Part shown: positions 7,528 through 16,684 of the stretch, in pieces
Numbering within the stretch: position 1 is the stretch's first letter
Layout of the letters: the number at the start of each line of letters is the position of its first letter
Assembly: GCA_014859645.1 (NCBI GenBank)
Contig: JACUTV010000010.1
Span: forward strand, 1 to 52,125
DNA: 52,125 bases
Direction: 5' to 3'
Origin: Campylobacterales bacterium
GTDB lineage: Bacteria > Campylobacterota > Campylobacteria > Campylobacterales > Campylobacteraceae
Position numbers and translations under genes: made by a program
The notes under the pieces: generated by a model
Database searches by the model: none
What the model saw: the letters and a program-made list of their open reading frames with translations, nothing else
What the model was told of the DNA's origin: nothing

Positions 7528-8919
7528 ATGGAATACCGCATTGAAAAAGATACGATGGGTGAGATTAAGGTGCCAAATGAGCGATACTGGGGTGCGCAAA
7601 GCGAACGGAGTTTGGAGAACTTTCGCATCGGTACGGAGAAGATGCCGCCTGAACTCATCCGCGCGTTTGTCTATTTGAAGCGGGCGTTGGCCACAGTCAA
7701 CCACACTTTGGGCAAGCTTGAGGGAAAACTAGCAGACGCGATTATTCAAGCGTGCGACGAAATCTTGGAAGGCAAATTTGACGGTGAATTTCCCTTGGCC
7801 ATCTGGCAAACAGGCAGTGGCACCCAAACCAACATGAACCTCAACGAAGTCATCGCCAACCGCGCCACGGAGATTTTGGGCGGAGATTTTCGCACGGAAA
7901 AACGCGTGCATCCCAACGACCACGTCAACATGTCCCAAAGCTCCAACGACACCTTTCCCACGGCCATGCACATTGCTTGCGTGATCGAAGTAGAAGAGAA
8001 ACTTTTGCCCTCTTTGGCCAAATTGCAAGCAGTGCTAGAAGCCAAAGAGAAGGCGTTTGACCCCATCATCAAAATAGGCCGTACCCACTTGCAAGACGCG
8101 ACGCCGTTGACCTTGGGGCAAGAATTTAGCGGCTACAAAAGCATGTTGGAACACTCCGCTGGGCATATTCGCCTCGCCCTAGACTCTTTGCGCGAACTTG
8201 CCATCGGTGGAACAGCGGTGGGCACGGGGATTAACGCCCATCCAAAGCTGGGTGAGATGGTGAGCGCGGAACTTTCAGCCCTGACTAAAAAAGAGTTTGT
8301 CTCCGCACCCAATAAATTTCACGCCCTTACGTCCCACGACGCCCTCGTGTTTGCCAGTGGCGCCAACAAAGGCCTAGCGGCCAACCTCATGAAAATCGCC
8401 AACGACATTCGGTGGCTCGCTTCTGGCCCTAGATGCGGGATTGGTGAGTTGATGATTCCTGAAAATGAACCTGGCAGTTCCATCATGCCTGGCAAAGTCA
8501 ACCCGACCCAAGCAGAAGCGGTGACCATGGTCACGTGCCAAGTTTTCGGCGCGGACGCGGCCATCGCCTTTGGGGCAAGTCAGGGGAACTTTGAACTCAA
8601 CGTCTTTAAGCCCGTGATTATTTATAATTTCTTGCAGCAAGTACGGTTGTTGGGCGACGTGATGGATTCCTTTCGCATCCACTGCGCGGAGGGCATCGAA
8701 GCCAACAAAGAAACCTTGACCCACAACCTCAACAATTCGCTCATGCTCGTCACCGCGCTCAACCCTTACATCGGCTATGAAAATGCCGCCAAAGTGGCCA
8801 AGCTTGCCCACAAAGAGGGCTTAAGCCTCAAAGAAGCGTGCGTCAAACTGAACCTCTTAAGTGAAAGCGATTTTGACAAATACGTCATCCCTTCACAGAT
8901 GATTCACCCCAAAGCGTAA
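7528..8919 (+). CDS. fumC: Class II fumarate hydratase
   Basis: A 463-residue class II fumarase, which interconverts fumarate and malate in the citric acid cycle. The ATG at 7528 follows AAAGGAG. Family motifs are visible: SGTQTNMN near residue 95, [24 protein letters not shown], and the lyase signature [11 protein letters not shown] at about residue 315. Length and motifs are normal. It seems to be its own transcription unit, with a hairpin terminator right after it. Confidence 0.93.
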   Translation: MEYRIEKDTMGEIKVPNERYWGAQSERSLENFRIGTEKMPPELIRAFVYLKRALATVNHTLGKLEGKLADAIIQACDEILEGKFDGEFPLAIWQTGSGTQTNMNLNEVIANRATEILGGDFRTEKRVHPNDHVNMSQSSNDTFPTAMHIACVIEVEEKLLPSLAKLQAVLEAKEKAFDPIIKIGRTHLQDATPLTLGQEFSGYKSMLEHSAGHIRLALDSLRELAIGGTAVGTGINAHPKLGEMVSAELSALTKKEFVSAPNKFHALTSHDALVFASGANKGLAANLMKIANDIRWLASGPRCGIGELMIPENEPGSSIMPGKVNPTQAEAVTMVTCQVFGADAAIAFGASQGNFELNVFKPVIIYNFLQQVRLLGDVMDSFRIHCAEGIEANKETLTHNLNNSLMLVTALNPYIGYENAAKVAKLAHKEGLSLKEACVKLNLLSESDFDKYVIPSQMIHPKA

Positions 8920-8926
8920 CTCCACG

Positions 8927-8952
8927 GTAGCGGCCCTTTTTGGGGTCGCTAC
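8927..8952 (+). terminator. Terminator after fumC
   Basis: GTAGCGGCCC and GGGGTCGCTAC pair around a five-T loop, with a few wobble or bulged positions, 7 bp after the fumC stop. The downstream T-content is modest, so strength is uncertain. Confidence 0.6.
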
Positions 8953-9076
8953 TTCCTTACATGTAACACGCACCCACAAAAAAGTGCAGCGGGCCAGCCC
9001 CTTGTGCGACCGACCAAAAAATATTTGGTATACTAAAAGGTATGCATTTTGGCCTTACATGTAATAAAGGAATAGC

Positions 9077-9604
9077 ATGGAAGTGGGAAGCGCGTTAAAC
9101 CCCTCTTACACTCGTGTTAACACCCAATCCGTCGCTGCTAAACAAAAGGACACTTCTTCCCAAAAAAGCAATGCCCCCAAGACGCTCACGCCTTCCGAAC
9201 AAGCCCAACTTACTCAACTTCAAGCCCGCGATACCCAAGTGCGTGCCCATGAAGCGGCGCACCTTGCCGCAGGGGCGGGAGTGGTTACTGGTGGAGCGAG
9301 TTTTACCTACCAAATAGGCCCCGACAACCGTCAATACGCCATCGGCGGCGAAGTGCCCATCGACACATCCGAGGGCAGTACGCCCGAAGAGACTACCTCT
9401 AAAATGCGGCAAGTGCGTACCGCCGCACTAGCCCCCGCAGACCCAAGTCCTACCGACTATCAAGTCGCCGCCACGGCGTCCATCCTTGAAATGCGTGCAT
9501 TGCAAGAGATTGCCAAGGCCAAACAAGAAGAAAGCATCACTGCTTCTAGTAACGTGTATGACCCAGAAAACAACCCAGAACACAGCATGACGCTGTACGG
9601 ATAA
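9077..9604 (+). CDS. SprA-related putative metalloprotease (CJM1_0395-like)
   Basis: A 175-residue protein of the SprA-related family common in Campylobacterota. The first 40 residues are low-complexity and polar. An HEAAH motif at residues 58-62 fits an HExxH zinc site. It is followed by GASFTYQIGPDNRQYAIGGE, the most conserved block of the family, and by a Glu/Ala-rich tail. No proteolysis has been shown from sequence alone, so the role is inferred. The ATG follows AAAGGA, with TATACT as a possible -10 about 50 bp upstream. Confidence 0.8.
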   Translation: MEVGSALNPSYTRVNTQSVAAKQKDTSSQKSNAPKTLTPSEQAQLTQLQARDTQVRAHEAAHLAAGAGVVTGGASFTYQIGPDNRQYAIGGEVPIDTSEGSTPEETTSKMRQVRTAALAPADPSPTDYQVAATASILEMRALQEIAKAKQEESITASSNVYDPENNPEHSMTLYG

Positions 9605-9828
9605 ACTTCCACAAGACAACACTCATTCCCCACTTTTCCCTCGTCAACGCCTCTTCGTGCGTGATGATGGAGCTTTCCGAAACGCCCAAACAGAAAAATG
9701 CAACCAAGAACTGGGGAAATTTAAAGCCTAAGAAAAGAGTTCTTGTTCTCCTCGCGTTACATGTAAACCCTAACTTACACTCAATTAATACTTTTTGAGT
9801 ACCATAAGGGAAGAGTTTGGAGGAAACA

Positions 9829-10080
9829 ATGGGACGGTTAAAACGATATTTGGTAAGTTTCGTACTTTTGGCATCGGTAGCCTATGGGCAAAACAAGGCT
9901 ATCGATGTGCTGATTGAAAAGATAAATCACACCCAAGACCCCGAGGAAAAACGGGTGTTGATGGAAGAGATGAAGCAAGAACTTGCCGCCATGAACAAGC
10001 AAGCCCGCGAAGAGGCACAAGCCCTGATAAACGCACGTTCTAAACAGCCTAGTCGCCCTTTTGCGCCCTTAGAACCATGA
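9829..10080 (+). CDS. Small exported helical protein, paralogue of 11789-12013
   Basis: An 83-residue protein. The ATG at 9829 follows GGAGGA. Residues 1-20 look like a Sec signal peptide (basic start, hydrophobic core, AYG-Q). The mature part is charged and helical, with the pattern IDVLIEKINHTQDPEEKR...LMEEM..ELAAMN...R..A. The same pattern appears in the protein at the other end of this operon. It overlaps the next response regulator gene by 4 bp (ATGA). No known family is recognised; it may be a periplasmic partner of the kinase. Confidence 0.7.
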   Translation: MGRLKRYLVSFVLLASVAYGQNKAIDVLIEKINHTQDPEEKRVLMEEMKQELAAMNKQAREEAQALINARSKQPSRPFAPLEP

Positions 10081-10721
10081 GCCAAGCCCCTAAAATCCTT
10101 CTCCTAGAAGACGATGAAATGCTAGCCCAAACCCTGCGCCAGCTCTTGACCCAAGAGGGTTTTGCTGTTACGGTGGTTTATGATGGTGAAGAGGCTTTGG
10201 AGGCGGCATACGAGAGGGTGTACGACATGTATGTGTTTGATGTGAACGTTCCTGTGCTTGATGGTGCCGATGCGTTGGGGCTTTTGCGTGACGCCAACGA
10301 CAGCACGCCCGCGTTTTTTCTCACAGCACTAGGGGACATCGCTTCTGTGTCGCGGGGGTTTAAAAGTGGGTGTGATGATTACATCAAAAAACCCTTTGAC
10401 ATGGACGAATTGCTCATCCGCATCAAAGCCATTTTACGGCGTAAAAACCCTGTTATTGCGTATGGAGACATTACTTTTGACTTGCTTACAAACCGTGTCA
10501 GCCAAGGAGGCGTGGAGGTAGATTTAGGGTTAGTAGAAAAAGCCGTGTTTGCTCTGTTGCTACGCAATGTTGGATTGATGGTCGAAAAAGACGCCTTTTT
10601 TGAACACATGAATAAGCCCAGTGACGCGGGGCTTCGGGTGCTTATTAGCAAGCTCAAAAAAATCTTTGCCCTTGAAATCACCAACAGCAAAGGCATAGGA
10701 TACCGCCTTGAGAAACTATGA
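10077..10721 (+). CDS. OmpR-family response regulator
   Basis: A 214-residue regulator. The receiver has EDDE near residue 11, phospho-acceptor Asp55 in YVFDVNVP, a Thr in FFLTALGD and the Lys in DDYIKKPFD. The C-terminal winged helix ends in SKGIGYRLEKL. It is the middle of a four-gene unit: small exported protein, regulator, kinase, small exported protein. It overlaps the genes on both sides, which implies coupled translation with the kinase. Confidence 0.9.
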   Translation: MSQAPKILLLEDDEMLAQTLRQLLTQEGFAVTVVYDGEEALEAAYERVYDMYVFDVNVPVLDGADALGLLRDANDSTPAFFLTALGDIASVSRGFKSGCDDYIKKPFDMDELLIRIKAILRRKNPVIAYGDITFDLLTNRVSQGGVEVDLGLVEKAVFALLLRNVGLMVEKDAFFEHMNKPSDAGLRVLISKLKKIFALEITNSKGIGYRLEKL

Positions 10722-11742
10722 AAAACAGGCGTTTTTAACCACGTTCTCCCTCTTTTTCCTCACCTTGTTTGCTTTTAGTTCCATGAGCCTTTACATGTAC
10801 TACCAAGACCGCTTGATGCAGATGGAACAGTCTATTTTGCACCAAATGAAAGCGTATACTTTTGATTTTCAAGGGGAGCAGTTTGCGCTAGACATCGTCG
10901 AAAAAGACGAAGCCAAGCAACTCTTTTTTATTTACCACTGCCCCGAAGGGTTGTGTGCCTATTTTGAAATCCCCACAACAGGGCCGTACCTTTTAAAAGT
11001 AATATACGCCCAAGAGAAAGTCGAGGCACGCACCGAAGTTTTGTGGAAAGCGATGCTTAAGCTTTTAGGCGTGAGTTTTGTGTTAGTTCTTGGGATTGCT
11101 TCGGGGTTTGCCATCTACTCCATCCGCCCCATGCGCAATGCGTTACGCCTCTTGGAGGAGTTTTTAAAAGACCTCATCCATGACCTCAACACTCCCGCCA
11201 CGTCTATCTTGCTCAACGCTAGATTGTTGCGCCAAAGAGGCGATTTTGAAGAGACGGAGCGCATAGAACTTAGTGCTAGTACCATCGCTTCTTTGCACAA
11301 AAACTTGCAATTTCTCCGTCTTGAAAAAATCACCAAAGACGAAGAGGTCGCGCTGGATGAGCTTATCGGGGCGCAAGTGGCTTTGTTGCAAAAACTCTAC
11401 CCACGCATCGTTTTTACCCTCGACCTCACTCCTTTGCGCCTTCAAAGCAACCACAACGCCCTTACACGCATTGTGGACAACTTGCTCACCAATGCATGCA
11501 AGTACAACCGTCGCAATGGCACGGTACATATCACCCTCAAAAAAGGCACGCTGTGCATCGAAGATACAGGGATTGGCATCCGTGACACCAAGCGCGTATT
11601 TGAACGCTACTACAAGGAAAACGCGCGCGGGCTTGGCATTGGGTTGGCGATTGTGAAGCAGTTGTGCGAGGCACTTCACATCCCTCTTTCTCTTTCTAGT
11701 GCCCCTGGCAAAGGCACCAAAGTCGTACTTACACTTAACTAA
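10708..11742 (+). CDS. Membrane sensor histidine kinase
   Basis: A 344-residue kinase. The only workable start is TTG at 10708, inside the end of the regulator gene; later ATGs would remove the first membrane helix. Membrane segments at about residues 10-31 and 115-137 enclose a periplasmic loop of roughly 80 residues that has no domain I recognise. The His box is DLIHDLNTP with His158; the N box is LLTNACKYN, followed by EDTGIGI and GLGIGLAIVKQL. The enclosed periplasmic loop and flanking exported proteins suggest envelope sensing. Confidence 0.88.
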   Translation: MRNYEKQAFLTTFSLFFLTLFAFSSMSLYMYYQDRLMQMEQSILHQMKAYTFDFQGEQFALDIVEKDEAKQLFFIYHCPEGLCAYFEIPTTGPYLLKVIYAQEKVEARTEVLWKAMLKLLGVSFVLVLGIASGFAIYSIRPMRNALRLLEEFLKDLIHDLNTPATSILLNARLLRQRGDFEETERIELSASTIASLHKNLQFLRLEKITKDEEVALDELIGAQVALLQKLYPRIVFTLDLTPLRLQSNHNALTRIVDNLLTNACKYNRRNGTVHITLKKGTLCIEDTGIGIRDTKRVFERYYKENARGLGIGLAIVKQLCEALHIPLSLSSAPGKGTKVVLTLN

Positions 11743-11788
11743 CACATCTTCTTTATACTGTCATTACAACTTAACTAAAGGAGAGACA

Positions 11789-12013
11789 ATGACATTACGA
11801 CAAAAGGTGGCTGCCCTCGTACTAGTAGCAGCAACAAGTGTATTTGCAGGTTCAAGCATCGAGGCGCTTGTAGATGAGATGAACAAAACAACTGATGAGG
11901 CGAAAAAAAGCGAGTTAATGCAAAAGATTGACCAAAAACTTTTGGATATGAACGAAGCAGATCGCGCTAAAGCCATAGAAAAAATCAACGCGAATAGAGC
12001 ACCCAAACAATAG
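11789..12013 (+). CDS. Small exported helical protein, paralogue of 9829-10080
   Basis: A 74-residue protein. The ATG at 11789 follows AAAGGAGAG. It has a Sec-type signal peptide (residues 1-20, cleaved after VFA). The mature region IEALVDEMNKTTDEAKK...LMQKI.QKLLDMN..DRAKA aligns well with the small protein that opens this operon. The two therefore look like duplicated genes bracketing the two-component pair. Function unknown. A strong terminator follows. Confidence 0.7.
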   Translation: MTLRQKVAALVLVAATSVFAGSSIEALVDEMNKTTDEAKKSELMQKIDQKLLDMNEADRAKAIEKINANRAPKQ

Positions 12014-12040
12014 TTTTTGCAGACATTTACGACCCCCTTG

Positions 12041-12081
12041 ATGCAGCGCGAGGAAGTGTTTTTTCCTTGCGCTGCATTTTT
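12041..12081 (+). terminator. Rho-independent terminator
   Basis: A 15-base stem starting ATGCAGCGCG and closing GCGCTGCAT, with one G-T pair, has a short loop and is followed by TTTTT. It ends the four-gene unit 9829-12013. Confidence 0.85.
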
Positions 12082-12145
12082 GCGTTAGGCCAATGCCTGG
12101 GCGTGTTGTGCTATAATGCCCCACATTTTAAGACAAAGAGTGGTG

Positions 12146-12547
12146 ATGGTCAAGGTTATTTTTGGATGTTTTTTAGGGATACTGTTACTAGGATGTGCGC
12201 CCAAAGAACCTGTGCCCTCGCCAACACCACCGCAAGAAAAAACACCTCCACGTGCTGCGTATCCCCATTGTGCTACCCATAAAGAAAAAGCAACCCATGC
12301 GTACGCGTATGTGGTAGAAGAGTTTGAGGCAGCTTATTTGTCCAAGAAAGACATTCACGGTGCCAATGCGCAACTTTTTTTAATAACAACAAGGGCGCAA
12401 ACGAGTTTTGCCCAAAACATGAATGCCGCCCAAGAAACCTACAACAACCACTACGCTCTTGCTAAAGAGAATGGGTGCGACCTTACCGCTTTTCCCTCCT
12501 CGCCCCTTGACGCGGTGCGAACAAAAATCAAAACATTGACCCCCTAA
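12146..12547 (+). CDS. Small lipoprotein of unknown function
   Basis: A 133-residue protein. The ATG at 12146 is chosen because it gives a good lipoprotein signal: a hydrophobic run ending in the lipobox LLLGC, so Cys16 would be lipidated. A proline-rich linker follows, then a helical region of about 90 residues with two Cys. A TGCTATAAT -10 element lies about 30 bp upstream, so it has its own promoter. I do not recognise a family. Confidence 0.65.
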   Translation: MVKVIFGCFLGILLLGCAPKEPVPSPTPPQEKTPPRAAYPHCATHKEKATHAYAYVVEEFEAAYLSKKDIHGANAQLFLITTRAQTSFAQNMNAAQETYNNHYALAKENGCDLTAFPSSPLDAVRTKIKTLTP

Positions 12548-12644
12548 CCCTTTACATGTAAGGCGTTGTTACCAAGTTATTACTTATTATTGTGTACAAT
12601 TAAGCCATTTTTTCAGGTAAAAATTTACACAAAAAAGGGTACAT

Positions 12645-14533
12645 ATGGGTTTCAAGCAAAAAATCTATCTCACCGCAGGTGCCTTGCTTGTGTTTGGGTA
12701 CAGCATCTTTACGCTCGTTGCATATTTTGATACAAAAAAACACACTCAAGAAAGCGTGGAAAAAACACTCGCTGGGATTTCAGCAGGTGCGGCGGACTAC
12801 CTGAATACGTGGGTCGCTTATAACCTCGACACCTTAGATGGCGTGGCCCAAACCCTCAGCGCGTACGGCTCTTCTGATAGGGACACGATTTTTCCTTTTT
12901 TGGAAAACAGTATGCGCGGACTTCGCTCCCAAGATGTGTATATTGGGTTTGAAGATGGGGTGTTTATCGACGGAAGTGGGTGGATTCCTCCGGCGGATTA
13001 TGATCCCAGAAAACGGGGTTGGTACATGATGGCCAAAGAGCTCAAAAAGCCTTCGGTGTCGGATGTGTATGAAGATGCGATCACTAAAAAACTCATCACC
13101 ACTGCGATGGCTCCCGTGGTACATGAGGGAAGCTTTAAGGGCGTCGTGGGCGCTGATGTTTCCTTGGACGCGCTCACTCAAAAAGCCAACGAGACCACGG
13201 TTGAAGGGGGTTACTTGGCCTTCATGGACCACAAAGGGCTTTTTCTCGCTCACCCCGATGCAAAACTGTTTGGGAAGCAGTTGGACAAAGCCATGCCTGA
13301 ATTGGCGTGGCTCACGAAAGAAATCCTTGCTTCTAAGAGCGGATTGGTTGAGTATACGTTTGGAGACAAAGAGCGAGTCCTTGTTTTTTCCACCGTCCTT
13401 TGACGGGATGGAAGGCATTGGCGGTGATTGATAGAGACGTTGCGTTTAAAGCTATTGATGCTCAACGGAACAGTTTTATCATGATGAGTGTGGTTATGAT
13501 TGTGCTTTCACTGGCGGGGATTGTGTTGGTACTTTCTGTACTTTTTAAACCCCTCAATGCTCTTGGGGTGATGATTCACGACCTTGGACAAGGGGAGGGA
13601 GATTTGACCCGCCGCATCGACGTTACGGGCAATGACGAACTGGCCAACATCGGAAAAGACGTCAATCTTTTCATCGAAAAAATCCAAACGGTGTTGAAAA
13701 AAGCACGGCACACCAGCGCGGAAAATGCGTCCATCGCCCATGAGCTCTCTTCCACTTCTACCTCCGTTGGCAAACGTTCTGAAGAAGAAACCTTCATCGT
13801 GAGTCAAACCACCCAAGCGGGAACACATGTGCTAAACAACATCCAATCTTCCGTGAAAACAGCCCAAGAAAACAGTCTAGGACTTGAAGAGGCGGACAAA
13901 AACCTCGTGCAAATCAAAGACGAAATGGTGCGCTTGAATCAGCTCCTCACTCAAACATCCCAAAAAGAACTCAGCCTCGCTGAAAAACTAAACCACACCA
14001 GTCAAAGCACCAATGAAGTCAAAGACGTTCTTGGCGTCATCAACGACATTGCCGAACAAACCAACCTTTTGGCCCTCAACGCGGCCATCGAAGCGGCGCG
14101 CGCGGGTGAACACGGGCGCGGCTTTGCGGTGGTAGCCGATGAGGTACGTAAACTGGCCGAGCGCACCCAAAAATCCCTCACGGAAATCAACACAACCATC
14201 AATGTCGTGGTGCAATCCATCGCGGATGCGAGCACTGAAATGGACGCAACCTCTAAAGAAATCCTTGCCCTTTCACACTCTTCTGAAAAACTCGAAGAAC
14301 GTATCAGTGCCAATACAGCGATTATGCGTTCAAGCATCAGTGCTAACCGCCACAATGTTGCTGAGTATGAAAAGATTGCCAAAGAGATTCAAGGGATTAT
14401 TGAGAAAATCAAAGAAGTGGATAAAATCGCCAATTCTAACGCGCGCAGTGTTGAAGAGGTGGCCAGTGCGAGCGAACACCTCTCCCAAATGACGACCCAA
14501 CTTGACAGCGAGCTAGGGCAGTTTAAGGTGTAG
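12645..14533 (+). pseudogene. Methyl-accepting chemotaxis protein (dCache type), split by a frameshift
   Basis: Two adjoining frames make one chemoreceptor. The first (12645-13403) has a membrane helix and a periplasmic dCache domain with DPRKRGWY and YEDAITKKLITTAMAPV. The second (13400-14533, apparent TTG start) continues the same domain at [12 protein letters not shown], then has the second membrane helix, a HAMP region and a signalling domain with the invariant tip [23 protein letters not shown] split around it. One missing C at about 13396-13397 would restore STVPLTGW and a 629-residue protein. It is either an inactivated gene or a sequence error. The R..WY...Y.D pattern resembles amino-acid-binding dCache domains. 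Confidence 0.85.
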
Positions 14534-14535
14534 GA

Positions 14536-14982
14536 TTACGCTTCAAGTACCGCGTCAAGGTCTTTGATTTTTTTAAGAGCAGCTAAGGCGGAAGTGTTTG
14601 CGCCTTGGCTTAACCCTTCACTAAAATGCAAGACATGTTCCAGCAAAACAGCAATCCCTAAAAAGATAGTTTTGGTGCAAATATTTCGCAGATAACTGAG
14701 TAAAATAGGCGTAGGAAGGTTGTGGGTAGAGTACATGTATGTGCGTTCATCGCTCAGGTCTAAAAACTCTATCTCCCCTTCTTTAAACCCGCTCATGGCG
14801 TCTGCAACGACGATGACATCAGGGGCAAACTCCCGCAACGCACCAAATTCGTCTTCAGGGGTGTCGTACCCAAAAAAGACGCGCCACTGGGGCAAATGCT
14901 CCTCCACTAACCGCCCAAGGGCAATGGCTACTCCATCATCGCCCCGAAGTTCATTGCCCACGCATAAGAGCGCTTTTTTCAT
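14536..14982 (-). CDS. hycI: Hydrogenase maturation endopeptidase HycI
   Basis: A 148-residue endopeptidase of the HycI/HyaD family. It trims the C-terminus of the hydrogenase large subunit after nickel insertion. The nickel-binding positions fit GNELRGDDG (acidic residues at 11-16), VVADAMSG and YSTHNLP. It is the last gene of the hyf operon and its start overlaps the hycH stop. Its substrate should be HyfG encoded upstream, whose sequence continues past the DPCYSC motif by about 40 residues as expected for a cleaved tail. Confidence 0.88.
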   Translation of the reverse strand: MKKALLCVGNELRGDDGVAIALGRLVEEHLPQWRVFFGYDTPEDEFGALREFAPDVIVVADAMSGFKEGEIEFLDLSDERTYMYSTHNLPTPILLSYLRNICTKTIFLGIAVLLEHVLHFSEGLSQGANTSALAALKKIKDLDAVLEA

Positions 14983-15326
14983 TCAAAATCCTTCCGAAGT
15001 ACCAAGTAGCCTTGTTGCAATCCCATGAGTATTTCCCGAAAAGGGCATTCTATCAATTGGGGCAAGAGCTTGATGGCGTGTTCGGGAAAGATTTCGATTT
15101 CAAAATATTTGCTCAAATTGCCCAGTTTAAATTTCAAATATTCCCCGCCGTGGTGGAGGATTTGTTCAAATTCAGCTTCGTCAATCTCTAGCACTTTTTC
15201 ACTAAAATCAATCGTCCCCACCCCGTGCCCTATACATGTAGAGAAAATTTTAATCTGATCAAGCCTCGCATCGCCCGATTTTGCCCCATCAAGATGCCTC
15301 TTGGTAAGTTTGTACACCTGTATCAT
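14979..15326 (-). CDS. hycH: Formate hydrogenlyase maturation protein HycH-like
   Basis: A 115-residue protein that fits the HycH family by the CIGHGVGTIDFSEKV block and by its place between the small subunit and the endopeptidase genes. HycH is needed for maturation or assembly of E. coli hydrogenase 3. It overlaps hycI by 4 bp and directly follows the hyfI stop. The protein is shorter than, and only weakly similar to, the enterobacterial one, so the name rests partly on context. Confidence 0.75.
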   Translation of the reverse strand: MIQVYKLTKRHLDGAKSGDARLDQIKIFSTCIGHGVGTIDFSEKVLEIDEAEFEQILHHGGEYLKFKLGNLSKYFEIEIFPEHAIKLLPQLIECPFREILMGLQQGYLVLRKDFE

Positions 15327-16148
15327 CTACTTGCCCCACTCCACGCGGTGGAGGCTGATTTTATCTTCCTCTTCGCACGGCACATATTGGGTGTAAATTT
15401 CGTTGTGCAAGATGCCAAGGCACTCCGCGTACCGAGGGTCGGGTTCGGTCTTGATGGCTTCGGTGATGGCGACTTTGGTCGCTTTGGTGTCTTTGGTGTT
15501 GCCACTTTGAACGAGGGCGGTGAGGTATTTGTCGTACAATTTTCGCCCAAAGACGTAACTCATGAGCCGTTTGGCTTGCACGAGCAAATCCCGCTCAAAA
15601 AGGGTGTTGCCAAGAACAGACGTTTCTACTAAAGAAGGCAATTCGCCCTCTTCTTCGTAACTCTCTTTTTGAAGTTTTTGTTCCATGACGCCAAGGGCGG
15701 TGGTGAGGCCATAAATGATGCTAGCAGGATGGGGCGGGCACCCAGGAATATACACATCCACAGGGATGATTTTATCAATCCCACTGAGCACGCTGTACGC
15801 ATCGTAAAAAATCCCACCCGTGGAACCGCACGCCCCAAGGGCGACAACAAGTTTTGGGTCAGGTGTTGCTTCGTAAGCGCGAAGAAGTGGGTAATACATT
15901 TGCCGTGTCACAGGCCCTGTGCAAAGCAAAATGTCGGCGTGGCGCGGGTTGGCGACTAGTTTAAAGCCAAAGCGTTCAGGGTCCCACATGGGGGTGATGG
16001 CAGCAAAAATCTCAATCTCACAGCCATTGCAACTGCCGCAATCCACGCGAAACACGCTAAAACTTCGGCCGATGTGTTTTAACAGGGCCAGTTTTTCCTC
16101 TAAGGAGTTGGCCAGTTCAATCTCTTGTGGTACTTCATAGGTTTTCAT
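15327..16148 (-). CDS. hyfI: Group 4 [NiFe] hydrogenase small subunit HyfI/HycG (NuoB-like)
   Basis: A 273-residue NuoB/PSST-like subunit. It carries the proximal [4Fe-4S] cluster: CGSCNGCEIE near residue 38, then GACGSTGG and GCPPHPASI supply the remaining cysteines. It passes electrons between the Fe-S protein HyfH and the NiFe site in HyfG. It overlaps hyfH by 4 bp. The roughly 80 residues after the cluster region are family-specific and carry no extra motif I recognise. Confidence 0.9.
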   Translation of the reverse strand: MKTYEVPQEIELANSLEEKLALLKHIGRSFSVFRVDCGSCNGCEIEIFAAITPMWDPERFGFKLVANPRHADILLCTGPVTRQMYYPLLRAYEATPDPKLVVALGACGSTGGIFYDAYSVLSGIDKIIPVDVYIPGCPPHPASIIYGLTTALGVMEQKLQKESYEEEGELPSLVETSVLGNTLFERDLLVQAKRLMSYVFGRKLYDKYLTALVQSGNTKDTKATKVAITEAIKTEPDPRYAECLGILHNEIYTQYVPCEEEDKISLHRVEWGK

Positions 16149-16684
16149 TCTATCACCCTCTCTTTTCCGCTGGTAAATTCGGCTACGGTGGCATGTTTCT
16201 TACATGTAGGGCACACGCTAAGATACGCTTTAGCCTCTTCAAGCCGTTTGTCGCTTACATTTGCTTTGCTTAAGCACTCAAAACTGTATTTCACAAGCCG
16301 TTTGGCGCTAAAAGGTTTCTTACATGTAGTGCAGGTTTGCACTTCCAGTTCGCCCCGTTGGATGAGGGCAGATTTGTCAAATTTGACCGCTAGCTCAAAC
16401 TCTTCACTAAGTTTAATGGCACCTGTGGGACACACTTCGTCACAGCGTCCGCAAAAAATGCACCGCCCGCAGTCAAACTCCCACACGAGCTTGGTTTTTT
16501 CTTCGTTAAAGGCCACGGTGATGGCATTGGAAGGACACGCAATACCACACGCCGCGCACCCGATGCACAAGTTGAAGATATACGCGGGCTTGCCGCGAAA
16601 ATTATCTGCCACTTTGTAAGGCTCAAAGGGATACTTATGGGTCGCATCCCCGTATTTTTTACTAATATCGAGAAGTTTCATCAT
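16145..16684 (-). CDS. hyfH: Hydrogenase Fe-S subunit HyfH/HycF (NuoI-like)
   Basis: A 179-residue ferredoxin-like subunit. Two [4Fe-4S] motifs are clear: CIGCAACGIACP and CGRCIFCGRCDEVCP. The C-terminal part adds two CxxC pairs (CTTCKKP and CPTCKKH) that could bind zinc or iron. It belongs to the electron wire of the membrane-bound hydrogenase. Its start overlaps the hyfG stop (ATGATG), and either ATG could be used. Confidence 0.9.
   Translation of the reverse strand: MMKLLDISKKYGDATHKYPFEPYKVADNFRGKPAYIFNLCIGCAACGIACPSNAITVAFNEEKTKLVWEFDCGRCIFCGRCDEVCPTGAIKLSEEFELAVKFDKSALIQRGELEVQTCTTCKKPFSAKRLVKYSFECLSKANVSDKRLEEAKAYLSVCPTCKKHATVAEFTSGKERVIE

Noticed and set aside
9605-9828. Coding-like minus-strand stretch (LFLGFKFPQFLVAFF, then GVSESSIITHEEALTREKW) in the spacer after the SprA-like gene
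   Set aside because: No start codon, no ribosome site, and it runs into the SprA-like gene in antisense. It may be a relic, but nothing independent supports it.
13384-13403. Programmed -1 frameshifting in the chemoreceptor
   Set aside because: The T6 run is not in the X-XXY-YYZ register for ribosomal slipping and no downstream structure stands out; an indel is simpler.
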